This document shows, one piece after another, positions 23,724-31,922 of a stretch of DNA of 64,000 bases. Position 1 is the first letter of the stretch. The number at the start of each line of letters is the position of its first letter. Location: NCBI GenBank assembly GCA_949840905.1, contig CATKXW010000006.1, positions 1 to 64,000 of the forward strand. Direction: 5' to 3'. Made by a program: the position numbers and the translations under genes. The stretch comes from an uncultured Eggerthellaceae bacterium (GTDB taxonomy: Bacteria > Actinomycetota > Coriobacteriia > Coriobacteriales > Eggerthellaceae). Under the pieces are notes generated by a model. That model did not search any database, was not told the DNA's origin, and saw only the letters and a program-made list of their open reading frames with translations.

Positions 23724-25085
23724 GTGGCAGAGCGCACGTCATTCGGGGCCTGCGACGGGGCGGGTGCATTCGATGCGGTGGCCTACATCAACGCGCCCTC
23801 ATGGCAGGCATCGCGACTGGGGCTGCATCGCATGGAGGAGCTGTTAGAGCGGCTCGGGCGTCCCCAGGATAGCCTGAGGTTCGTTCACGTGGCCGGCACC
23901 AACGGCAAAGGCTCCACCTGCGCCTACATCGCTTCGGTGCTGCAGGCTGCGGGGCTTTCCACCGGCTTGTTCACCAGTCCTTTCATCGAGACCTTCGAAG
24001 AGCGCATTCGCGTGGATGGGGCGGTCATCAGCGCTGCGGAGCTGAAGCGAGCGACGTTGCGGGTGCGCGATGCGGCTGAAGCCATGGCCGCCGAGCCAGA
24101 AGGGGAGCACCCGACGGAGTTCGAGCTCATGTTCGCGGTGGCCTTGGTGCATTTCCGCGCTGCTGGTTGCGCGGTGGCCGTGGTGGAGGTGGGTCTGGGC
24201 GGTCGTCTCGATGCCACGAACGTCATAGAGGCACCGGTCGTGTGCGCTATCACCCGCATCGGATACGATCATACGGCTCTGCTCGGCGACAGCATCGCTG
24301 CCATCGCCGGGGAGAAGGCGGGCATCATCAAGCCGGGCGCTGCGGTGGTCACCTGCGAGCAGGTGCCCGAGGCGGCATCGGTCATCGCTCGCGTTTGCGA
24401 AGAGCGAGGATGCTCGTTGCGGGTGGTGCGCAGCGACGAGGTGACGGTGGGGGCGATCGATTGGGAAGCCGTGCCCCCGCGCCGCTCCTTCGCTTTCGAC
24501 GGCATCTGCCACGAGACCGCGCTGCTCGCTTCCTATCAGCCTGAGAACGCGGCGGTGGCGTTGGGCGTGTGCGCGGCGCTGCGTCGAGCCGGTTGGCCCG
24601 TCGATCGACGGAGCGAGCAGGAAGGCATCGCATCCGCTCGCTGGCCTGCACGGTTCGAGGTGCTGGGCGTCTCCCCGCTGCTCATCGTGGACGGTGCTCA
24701 CAACCTCGATGGGGCCCGTGCGCTGGTAGCTTCGCTCGCGGAAGTGCAAGCTGGCAGGGCGCAGAGCGGTGGTGGGGTCATCATGGTGATGAGCGTGCTC
24801 GCCGACAAGGACTACGAAGCCATGGTGGCGACCCTCGCGGCTCGGGCCCAGGCGTTCTTCACGTTCACAGCGCCGAGCCCTCGTGCATTGAGCGCCGAGG
24901 AGCTGGCTGTCTGTGCTCGCACGGTGGCTCCGAGCGTAGAGGCACATTCGTGTTCGAGCGCTTCGGCGGCTCTGGAGGGCGCTCTCGCTCGCGCTGATGT
25001 CGACGATATCGTGGTCGCTTGCGGCAGTCTCTATTCGGTAGCGGATGTCAAAAAGGCAGCTCAGAAGCTGGGAGGGATCGGCTGA
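23724..25085 (+). CDS. folC: Folylpolyglutamate / dihydrofolate synthase
   Basis: A 453-residue Mur-ligase-fold enzyme that adds glutamate to (dihydro)folate. Visible: HVAGTNGKGSTCAYIASVL (about 55-73, P-loop), TSPFIETFEERI, VEVGLGGRLDATNV (about 157-170), ITRIGYDH, GEKAGIIKPGA and, C-terminally, VDGAHNLDGARAL. The GTG at 23724 is preceded by GAGGG at about 10 bases. The longer upstream frame overlaps UDG and is Arg/Ser-rich, hence rejected. A bidirectional hairpin follows. Confidence 0.9.
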   Translation: MAERTSFGACDGAGAFDAVAYINAPSWQASRLGLHRMEELLERLGRPQDSLRFVHVAGTNGKGSTCAYIASVLQAAGLSTGLFTSPFIETFEERIRVDGAVISAAELKRATLRVRDAAEAMAAEPEGEHPTEFELMFAVALVHFRAAGCAVAVVEVGLGGRLDATNVIEAPVVCAITRIGYDHTALLGDSIAAIAGEKAGIIKPGAAVVTCEQVPEAASVIARVCEERGCSLRVVRSDEVTVGAIDWEAVPPRRSFAFDGICHETALLASYQPENAAVALGVCAALRRAGWPVDRRSEQEGIASARWPARFEVLGVSPLLIVDGAHNLDGARALVASLAEVQAGRAQSGGGVIMVMSVLADKDYEAMVATLAARAQAFFTFTAPSPRALSAEELAVCARTVAPSVEAHSCSSASAALEGALARADVDDIVVACGSLYSVADVKKAAQKLGGIG

Positions 25086-25156
25086 TCGAAGGGGTCCTGC
25101 CCGCGAAGCGAGCGGGTCGGTCCGATGGCCTTCGTGACAAGGAGAACGTCGTGACA

Positions 25157-25197
25157 AGAAGAACGCCCCTGCGGTCATCGACCACAGGGGCGTTCTT
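25157..25197. terminator. Bidirectional terminator between folC and hpf
   Basis: GAAGAACGCCCCTG (25157-25170) pairs perfectly with CAGGGGCGTTCTTC (25184-25197) across a 13-base loop. It sits between convergent genes and is likely shared. Confidence 0.8.
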
Positions 25198-25231
25198 CGG
25201 TCTTAGGGTCGTAGTGCGATCGGCCGCTGGG

Positions 25232-25813
25232 CTAGTCAGCCTGCTTGAGGAGGCCGTAGCCGCCGTCGTTGCGGCGATAGAGCACGCACACTTTGCTGGT
25301 GTCGCGCTCGGTGAAGGCATAGAAGTCATGGCCGATGAGGTCGATCTCGATGAGGGCCTCGTCCACGGTGAGGGGAGCGAAGTCGATCTCCTTGGTGCGG
25401 ACCACTTCATCATCGGCCAGCTCGCTCATCAGCTTATCGAGGTCGAGCTCGGTCTCCGGATGGGCATCCTCGTGCACGTAGTCGACGATCTTCTCGGTGG
25501 CGCGGGTACGCTTGTCGATGATGCGGGTCTTGTACTTGCGCAGCTGACGAACCACCTTAGCGGCGGCCACGTCGATGGCGGCGTACATGTCCTCTTCGGT
25601 CTCTTCCACGCGGGCCAGATGACCCTTTACCAGCACGGTCACCTCGCAGACAGCAGGGCGCGGATTGGCCGGGTTCTTCTCTTGGCGCAGGACGACCTCG
25701 ACGGAGGTGGGGTCGACGTCCAGCACTTCGATGGCACCGCCGATCTTCTCTTCCGCGTAGTTGCGAAGAGCGTCGGTGACGAGCATTTTGCGTCCAGAAA
25801 CGATGACATCCAT
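25232..25813 (-). CDS. hpf: Long-form ribosome hibernation promoting factor
   Basis: 193 residues: an N-terminal HPF/YfiA domain (1-105; MDVIVSGRKMLVTDALRNY, EDMYAAIDVAAAKVVRQLRKYK) that binds the 30S decoding site, a linker, and the C-terminal dimerisation domain (about 135-190; VVRTKEIDFAPLTVDEAL, HDFYAFTE, VLYRRNDGGYGLL). The two-domain form promotes 100S ribosome dimers in resting cells. The start is preceded by a GCGAGG stretch. It is divergent from nhaA. Confidence 0.93.
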   Translation of the reverse strand: MDVIVSGRKMLVTDALRNYAEEKIGGAIEVLDVDPTSVEVVLRQEKNPANPRPAVCEVTVLVKGHLARVEETEEDMYAAIDVAAAKVVRQLRKYKTRIIDKRTRATEKIVDYVHEDAHPETELDLDKLMSELADDEVVRTKEIDFAPLTVDEALIEIDLIGHDFYAFTERDTSKVCVLYRRNDGGYGLLKQAD

Positions 25814-25995
25814 GATGATTACCTCGCAAGAATAGACCGATAGATACAGTACCTAGGATACCTTAAATAGCACTGCGGAAACGGCGGAATCGCGTGGCGG
25901 CACAGCAACGCTTCCGTAGTGGTTCGGTAACGAAATGGTATCATGCCTCACCATGAACGTGCGCAGGCCCATGGCTTGCGAAAGACTGGAAGATC

Positions 25996-27486
25996 ATGGA
26001 AGCGCCCGCGAGCTCGCGAGGCCGTCGATTCACGGGAGCGATCGCGATGACCCACGAAGAAGAGCCAGGCTATGAGCGTCCGAGCGGCACGAACCCCGAC
26101 CCTCACGACATCCTCATCGACGAGGTGAAGGGGCATCATCGTCGCTTCATGAAGCTCATCCATCTCACGCACTCCTCCACGCGCGCCGCTGGCGTGATGC
26201 TGGGGGCGGCCATCGTGTCCATCATCATCGCCAACACCGGGCTCTACGAGGGCTTCTTGGAGTTCTGGTCCACCCATGTGGCGGTGAGCATAGGCGAGCT
26301 TCATGGCGAGATGTCGTTGCTGCATGTGGTGAACGATCTGCTCATGGCGCTGTTCTTCCTGCTCATCGGCTTGGAGATAAAGTACGAGACCACCGTGGGC
26401 GAGCTCACGAACATCCGCCAGGCCGCGCTGCCCATCATCGCGGCGATGGGCGGCGTGCTCATGCCCATCGTGGTGTATTCGCTCATCAACGCGGGGGATC
26501 CGGCCACCGCGGGCGGTTGGGGCGTTCCAACGGCCACCGACATCGCGTTCGCTCTGGGCATCATGGCGCTTTTGGGCGATCGGGTGCCCACGGGCGTGAA
26601 GGTGTTCCTCTCGACGCTGGCCGTGGCCGACGACATCATCGCCATCCTGGTCATCGCCATCTTCTACGGTGCGGCTCCCTCGATCCCGTGGCTTCTGGCC
26701 GCGGCGGCGGTGCTGGTCGTGCTCATCGTGATGAACCGGATGCACGTGTTCGCGCTGACCCCCTACATGCTGGTGGGCATGGTGCTGTGGTTCTGCGTAT
26801 ACCTGTCGGGGGTGCATGCCACCATCGCTGGCGTGCTGCTGGCCATCGCCATCCCCAGTGGTTCGCGGGTGAAGCTGAGCAACTTCTTGGATTGGTCGCG
26901 GGAGCGGGTGGAAGAGGCTGGCGAGATCTACGATGCCGATGCGCCCGTGGTCACGCAGCCCGAGTACATCACCACGGTGAAGTCCATCTCGCGCATCTCC
27001 CGCCAGGTGCTGCCGCCGGTCACGCGGCTGGAGCACAAGCTTCATCCGTGGGTGTACTTCGCGGTGCTGCCGCTGTTCGCTCTGGCGAACGCTGATGTGA
27101 GCTTCGCTGGAAGCGACATCGGCGCCATGTTGGGCAGCCCAGTGCTCATGGGCGTGTTCTTCGGCCTGGTGCTGGGCAAGCCGCTGGGCATCATGCTCTT
27201 CAGCTTCCTGGCCGTGAAGCTGCGCATAGCCAGCCTGCCGGAGCGCGTGAACTGGATGCACATGCTGGGCGCCGCCATATTGGGAGGCGTTGGCTTCACC
27301 ATGGCCATCTTCGTGGCGAACCTGGCTTATGCCGACCCTTCTCTCATCGCTGACGCGAAGCTGGCCATCCTGACGGCATCGTTGGTGGCGGGCGTGGTGG
27401 GCTTCGTCGTGCTGTACCGCCAAGCCGCCTCCGCACCGGAAGAGAACGACCCGGAGGCCACAGCGAAGGAGCCGATGATCTTCTGA
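25996..27486 (+). CDS. nhaA: Na+/H+ antiporter NhaA
   Basis: 496 residues with about 12 membrane helices. The transport site LAVADDIIAIL (about 205-215) contains the paired aspartates equivalent to E. coli Asp163/Asp164. Also visible are LLIGLEIKYE (helix IV region), GWGVPTATDIAFALG and a conserved PLFALANADV near 350. It exports Na+ in exchange for protons at the inner membrane. ATG 25996 and ATG 26047 are both possible; the N-terminus up to about residue 50 is poorly conserved. Confidence 0.92.
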   Translation: MEAPASSRGRRFTGAIAMTHEEEPGYERPSGTNPDPHDILIDEVKGHHRRFMKLIHLTHSSTRAAGVMLGAAIVSIIIANTGLYEGFLEFWSTHVAVSIGELHGEMSLLHVVNDLLMALFFLLIGLEIKYETTVGELTNIRQAALPIIAAMGGVLMPIVVYSLINAGDPATAGGWGVPTATDIAFALGIMALLGDRVPTGVKVFLSTLAVADDIIAILVIAIFYGAAPSIPWLLAAAAVLVVLIVMNRMHVFALTPYMLVGMVLWFCVYLSGVHATIAGVLLAIAIPSGSRVKLSNFLDWSRERVEEAGEIYDADAPVVTQPEYITTVKSISRISRQVLPPVTRLEHKLHPWVYFAVLPLFALANADVSFAGSDIGAMLGSPVLMGVFFGLVLGKPLGIMLFSFLAVKLRIASLPERVNWMHMLGAAILGGVGFTMAIFVANLAYADPSLIADAKLAILTASLVAGVVGFVVLYRQAASAPEENDPEATAKEPMIF

Positions 27487-27533
27487 GACGCTCGCCCCTT
27501 GATGGTGCGCTGTCTGTCGGCGCCGTTCCGTGG

Positions 27534-27547
27534 CGAACTTGTGTTCG
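27534..27547. promoter_or_regulatory. Consensus SOS-type box upstream of priA
   Basis: CGAAC-TTGT-GTTCG is a perfect 14-bp dyad identical to the Gram-positive LexA consensus CGAAC-N4-GTTCG. It abuts a TTGATG -35 candidate (27548-27553). Confidence 0.6.
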
Positions 27548-27587
27548 TTGATGAGGGTGGAGCGCGGTCGCTTATACTAGAGGCATC
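27548..27587 (+). promoter_or_regulatory. priA promoter, probably leaderless
   Basis: TATACT (27573-27578) ends nine bases before the ATG at 27588, so the transcript should start at or within about 3 bases of the start codon. No Shine-Dalgarno is present. The -35 candidate TTGATG is 19 bases upstream, slightly long. Confidence 0.5.
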
Positions 27588-29939
27588 ATGCTGCTCGCTT
27601 CGGTCATATTGGACATTCCTACCCAGGCGCTCGATGCGCCCTATGCTTATGCGGTCGATGACGGCACGACCGCCCAGGATGTCCACTGGGCAGAGGTGGG
27701 CTGTGCGGTGTTGGTGCCCTTCGGGCGTCGCCGCGCCATCGGGTTCATCGTGGCGCTGGAGGAATGCGAGCCGAGCTCGTTGCCCGAGGGGGTCGATCCG
27801 ACGAAGCTGAAGACCATCGATCGGGTGGTCTCGAAGCCCTACTTCGATGAGGAGGGAGCTGCCTGCGCCCGCTATGTGGCCGAGCGCTACGTAGCGCCTC
27901 TTTCTGCGTGCGTGCGCCTGTTCACGCCGCCTGGCGGCGTGCCGCGGGTGGTGCAGGGCCGCAACGGCGGTTGGCGCTTGGAAGAGCCGGCCACCGCCGA
28001 GGTGGACGACCGCTGGGCGGTGCTAGGGCCTGCGGCCGATAGCTTCGAGCCGCGGAAGAACGCCGTGAAGCAGATCGCCGTTCTGGAGGCGTTGCGCAAG
28101 GGCGATCTGAGAGTGAGCGAGCTTTCCGTGGAGTTCGGATCGGTCTCTTCCACGTTGAAGGCGCTCGAAGAGAAGGGGGCCGTTCGCATCGAGCGGCGCC
28201 GTCGGATGCGCGGGGCGCCTGGCGCGTCCGGCCTGGCTGCCCCGGCGAGCTTCGCTGTCGGGCCGGGCGCGGTGGAGCTGACCGTGGGGCAGCGCGATGC
28301 GTTGGCGGCCATCGCGGCGGCTCGCGAGGCCGGGCGCGGCGACGTGGTGCTGGTGGATGGCGTGACCGGCTCGGGGAAGACGGAGGTGTACCTGCAGGCC
28401 ATCGCCGCTGTGCTGGCCGAAGGGCGCTCGGCCATGGTGCTGGTGCCCGAGATATCCCTCACGCCCCAGACCGTCGCGCGCTTCCGGGGGCGGTTCGGAG
28501 ATGCGGTGGCGGTCATGCACTCGCGCATGAGCACCGGCGAGCGCTACGACCAGTGGGACTTCATCCGCAGCGGTGCCGCTCGAGTGGTGGTGGGCGCCCG
28601 CAGCGCTCTGTTCACGCCGTTGGCGAACGTGGGGCTCATCGTGATAGACGAGGAGCACGAAGGCTCCTACAAGCAGGATAGCGCTCCGCGCTACCATGCG
28701 CGCGACGTGGCCGCTTGGATGATGGCTCGTTCGGGCGGCGTGCTGGTGCTGGGCTCGGCCACCCCTTCGGTGGAGACCCTGCACGCCTGCGCCACTCGCG
28801 AGGGGTGGCATCGCGTGGCGTTGCCCGAGCGGGCTAACGGCCGGCCGTTGCCGCAGGTGCACGTGATCGACATGGCCAAGGAGTTCCACGCAGGTTCGCG
28901 CTCGATGTTCTCGGGCGCTCTGACGCGGGCCTTGGAAGAGGAGCTCGTGGCCGGCCATAAGGCGGTGCTGTTGCTGAACCAGCGCGGCTTCGCGAAGTTC
29001 CTGCTGTGCCGCGATTGCGGCTTCGTGCCTCAGTGCGAGCACTGCGCCACCTCCCTCACCTTCCACGAACAGGGCAATCGTCTGGTGTGCCACCATTGCG
29101 GCCATGATGAGCCTGCGCCGCCCACCTGCCCGGAGTGCGGAAGCCCCTATCTCAAGAAGTTCGGTGCCGGCACCCAGCGGGTGGAAGCGGAGCTGCGCGC
29201 TCTGCTGGATGGCATGGGCTCGCTCGTGCGGGCGCGCGGGGAGGCGGGGCCGGTGCCCATCATCCGTATGGATGCCGATACCACCAAGCGCAAGGGCGCT
29301 CACCAAGAGCTGCTGGAGCGCTTCGCCTCGGAGGAGGCCGCCGTGCTGCTGGGCACCCAGATGATCGCGAAGGGACTCGACTTCGATGATGTGACCCTGG
29401 TGGGGGTCATCAACGCCGATACCCAGCTGCATCTGCCCGACTATCGCGCCGCCGAGCGCACCTTCGCACTGGTGGAGCAGGTGGCGGGCCGTGCGGGCCG
29501 CGCCGAGCTGCCGGGACGGGTGATGGTGCAGACCTACGAGGCTCAGGCGCCCGCCATTCGCGCCGCGGCCGCCTACGATCGCGCCGCCTTCCTGAAAGAG
29601 GAGCTGCCCCAGCGCAAGGCGTTCGGCTATCCTCCCTATGTGCGCATGACGAACATCCTGCTGTGGGGCGCCGATGCCCAGGAGGTGCGCGAAGAGGCCG
29701 AGCGCGTTCATGACCAGCTGAAACAGTTGGTCTTCGAGCTGGCTGGCGATCGCTGGACGTTGTTCCCGGCGGCCCCCTGCGCCCTGAGCAAGCTGCGCAA
29801 CACCTATCGCTACCATATCCTGCTGAAATGCCCGCCCGAAGATGATATGGCGGGGCGTTTGGCCGTGCTGTTCCGCGGCCGGAAGGCGCACCCGTCGGTG
29901 AACGTGGCTGTGGACGTGGATCCCACCGATCTGCTGTAG
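27588..29939 (+). CDS. priA: Primosomal replication restart helicase PriA
   Basis: 783 residues. An N-terminal 3'-DNA-binding and winged region precedes the helicase core: Walker A DGVTGSGKTEVY (about 259-270), VVGARSALFTPL, DEEHEGSYKQD (DEEH box, about 351-361) and GSATPS. A zinc-binding module with eight cysteines spans about 475-520 (CRDCGF, CEHCAT, CHHCG, CPECG). Helicase motifs V/VI lie at about 590-640 (GTQMIAKGLDF; QVAGRAGRAELPG). It reloads the replisome at stalled forks. A consensus SOS-like box lies just upstream. Confidence 0.95.
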   Translation: MLLASVILDIPTQALDAPYAYAVDDGTTAQDVHWAEVGCAVLVPFGRRRAIGFIVALEECEPSSLPEGVDPTKLKTIDRVVSKPYFDEEGAACARYVAERYVAPLSACVRLFTPPGGVPRVVQGRNGGWRLEEPATAEVDDRWAVLGPAADSFEPRKNAVKQIAVLEALRKGDLRVSELSVEFGSVSSTLKALEEKGAVRIERRRRMRGAPGASGLAAPASFAVGPGAVELTVGQRDALAAIAAAREAGRGDVVLVDGVTGSGKTEVYLQAIAAVLAEGRSAMVLVPEISLTPQTVARFRGRFGDAVAVMHSRMSTGERYDQWDFIRSGAARVVVGARSALFTPLANVGLIVIDEEHEGSYKQDSAPRYHARDVAAWMMARSGGVLVLGSATPSVETLHACATREGWHRVALPERANGRPLPQVHVIDMAKEFHAGSRSMFSGALTRALEEELVAGHKAVLLLNQRGFAKFLLCRDCGFVPQCEHCATSLTFHEQGNRLVCHHCGHDEPAPPTCPECGSPYLKKFGAGTQRVEAELRALLDGMGSLVRARGEAGPVPIIRMDADTTKRKGAHQELLERFASEEAAVLLGTQMIAKGLDFDDVTLVGVINADTQLHLPDYRAAERTFALVEQVAGRAGRAELPGRVMVQTYEAQAPAIRAAAAYDRAAFLKEELPQRKAFGYPPYVRMTNILLWGADAQEVREEAERVHDQLKQLVFELAGDRWTLFPAAPCALSKLRNTYRYHILLKCPPEDDMAGRLAVLFRGRKAHPSVNVAVDVDPTDLL

Positions 29940-30048
29940 CCGCTCAGCGCCTCTGCCAGGGGCGGTCTTCACGGAAGAAAATGGCGAGGGACAGCGCGGA
30001 AGAGGAGCTGTTGGGGTATCCTATATCTTCATGCAAAAGGAGACCTCT

Positions 30049-31041
30049 ATGACAGATTCCGAACCTGTGATCATAGCTGTGGACGCGCTGGGCGGCGACG
30101 ACGCACCGGAGGTGGTGCTCGACGGTCTAGCCAGCGCCCTTGCCGCTGATGAGCAGCTGAACGTGGTGCTGTGCGGGCCAGCTGACGTGGTCGAGCCCTT
30201 CGCGGAAGCCCACGAGCGCGCGATCGCGCACCCCACCACCCAGTTCATCGCTATGGACGAGCATCCGGCGGAAGCGGTGCGCGCCAAGAAGGACTCGTCG
30301 TTGGTGGTGGGCTGCCGTCTGGTGAAGGAGGGCGCGGCCCAAGGGTTCTTCTCGGCAGGATCGACGGGTGCATGCTTGGCAGCCGCCACGCTGGTGATGG
30401 GGCGCATCAAGGGCGTGAAGCGTCCGTGTTTGGGTCAGGTGCTGCCTTCCTATGGCAAGCCGACGCTGCTGTTGGACGTGGGGGCCAACGCCGACTGCAA
30501 GCCGGAGTATCTCGTGCAGTTCGCCCAGATGGGCTCTGTGTACGCCGAGCGCATCCTCGGGGTGGACGCTCCGTCGGTGGCGCTGCTGAACATCGGCGAA
30601 GAGGAGACCAAGGGTTCCTCGGCTGCTCTGGCGGCCCACCAGCTTCTGAGCGAGAAGGTACCGCGGTTCGCGGGCAACTGCGAAGGTGGCGATATCATGA
30701 ACGCTGCGTTCGACGTGGTGGTGACCGACGGGTTCACCGGCAACGTGTGCTTGAAGACCATCGAGGGCACGGCGAAGGCCCTGTTCCGCTATGTGAAGGA
30801 TGCTCTCATGGGCAGCACCAAGTCCAAGCTGGGGGCGCTGTTGGTGAAGGATAGCCTCGGTGCGCTCAAGGGCGAGCTGAGCCCCGATGCCTATGGTGGC
30901 GCACCGCTGTTGGGCGTAGCGGGGGCGTGCGTGGTAGGTCACGGGTCGAGCAATGCGCGTGCCATCTGCAACGGCATCCTGTTCACAGCCAAGACCGTGC
31001 GCGCGAAGGTGGATGCGGCCATCGCGGAGGTGGTGGCATGA
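30049..31041 (+). CDS. plsX: Phosphate acyltransferase PlsX
   Basis: 330 residues; makes acyl-phosphate from acyl-ACP for phospholipid synthesis. It begins AVDALGGDDAPEVVLDG near residue 7, with GSTGACLAAATLVMGRIKG (about 104-122), LLDVGANADCKPE (about 142-154) and VTDGFTGNVCLKTIEG (about 224-239), all typical of the family. ATG 30049 follows AAAAGGAG; an ATG at 30031 lacks a site. The stop overlaps the rnc start (ATGA). No acpP gene separates plsX from rnc. Confidence 0.94.
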   Translation: MTDSEPVIIAVDALGGDDAPEVVLDGLASALAADEQLNVVLCGPADVVEPFAEAHERAIAHPTTQFIAMDEHPAEAVRAKKDSSLVVGCRLVKEGAAQGFFSAGSTGACLAAATLVMGRIKGVKRPCLGQVLPSYGKPTLLLDVGANADCKPEYLVQFAQMGSVYAERILGVDAPSVALLNIGEEETKGSSAALAAHQLLSEKVPRFAGNCEGGDIMNAAFDVVVTDGFTGNVCLKTIEGTAKALFRYVKDALMGSTKSKLGALLVKDSLGALKGELSPDAYGGAPLLGVAGACVVGHGSSNARAICNGILFTAKTVRAKVDAAIAEVVA

Positions 31042-31922
31042 GCAACGCCATGAACCTGACCCAAGAGCAGGCCGAGAAGCTGCAGGCGGCCGAGGCGATC
31101 ATCGAGCATCACTTCGGCCGACCGCAGCTCATCCTATCGGCCATCACCCATCCTTCCGCCACCGAGGGCAAATCGGTGAAGTACTCCTATGAGCGGTTGG
31201 AGTTCTTGGGCGACTCGGTGCTGGGCACCATCGTTGCTGGCGAGGCGTTCCACCGCTTCGCCGACCTCGACGAGGGCGGCCTGACGCGCATCAAGGTGGC
31301 CCTGGTGTCGGGTACCAGCCTGTCGGACGTGGCCGCACAGCTGGGCTTCGCTGATGTGATCGTGTTCGGCTCCTCGGAGACGGGCACGGGCAAGCGCGGC
31401 CTGCATTCGGCGCTGGAGAACGTGTACGAGGCCGTGGTGGCGGCTCTCTATCTCGACGCCGGCATGGACGCCGCCCGCACCTTCGTGGAGCGCACCCTCA
31501 TCCCGCGCATGAGCATCGCCATGGCCCATGAGCCGGAGAACCCCAAGAGCGCGCTGCAGGAGAAGCTGCAGGAAGACGGCATCACGCCCACCTACAAGCT
31601 GGTGGAGACTCAAGGGCCCCCGCACGACCGCACCTTCGTCGCTCAGGTCTACGCCGGCGAGAAGGGTCTGGCCCGCGGCATCGGGCGCACGAAGAAGGAG
31701 GCCGAGAGCCAGGCGGCGAAGTCCACCTTGGAGCGTTTGGGAGACTTCTTCGGCGGCTTCATGCCCGATAAGGAGAAGCAGGCCGCGAAGAAGGAGGCCA
31801 AGCGCGAGCGCGAAGAGGCCGCCCGTCGCGTGAAGGAGGAGCGTCGCGCCGAGAACGAGCAGCGGCGCAACGAGAAGAAACAGGAACGTTTGCAAGAGAA
31901 GAAGCGGAAACAGGACGCTTAG
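31038..31922 (+). CDS. rnc: Ribonuclease III with charged C-terminal tail
   Basis: 294 residues; cleaves double-stranded RNA, including rRNA precursors. The RNase III signature ERLEFLGDSVLG (about 52-63) and the second acidic site ENVYEAVVAALYLD (about 129-142) are present. A dsRNA-binding domain follows (about 168-236; PKSALQEKLQE, GRTKKEAESQAAKSTL). The last 50 residues are almost all Lys, Arg, Glu and Ala, longer than in classic RNase III, and may add RNA affinity. The start overlaps the plsX stop, and smc starts directly at the next base after its stop. Confidence 0.94.
   Translation: MSNAMNLTQEQAEKLQAAEAIIEHHFGRPQLILSAITHPSATEGKSVKYSYERLEFLGDSVLGTIVAGEAFHRFADLDEGGLTRIKVALVSGTSLSDVAAQLGFADVIVFGSSETGTGKRGLHSALENVYEAVVAALYLDAGMDAARTFVERTLIPRMSIAMAHEPENPKSALQEKLQEDGITPTYKLVETQGPPHDRTFVAQVYAGEKGLARGIGRTKKEAESQAAKSTLERLGDFFGGFMPDKEKQAAKKEAKREREEAARRVKEERRAENEQRRNEKKQERLQEKKRKQDA

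Noticed and set aside
21557-23737. 726-codon minus-strand frame opposite alr and UDG
   Set aside because: His/Arg/Gln-rich antisense shadow of high-GC genes; alr and UDG have clear motifs.
28023-29972. 649-codon minus-strand frame opposite priA
   Set aside because: Antisense shadow; priA is fully supported by helicase and zinc motifs.
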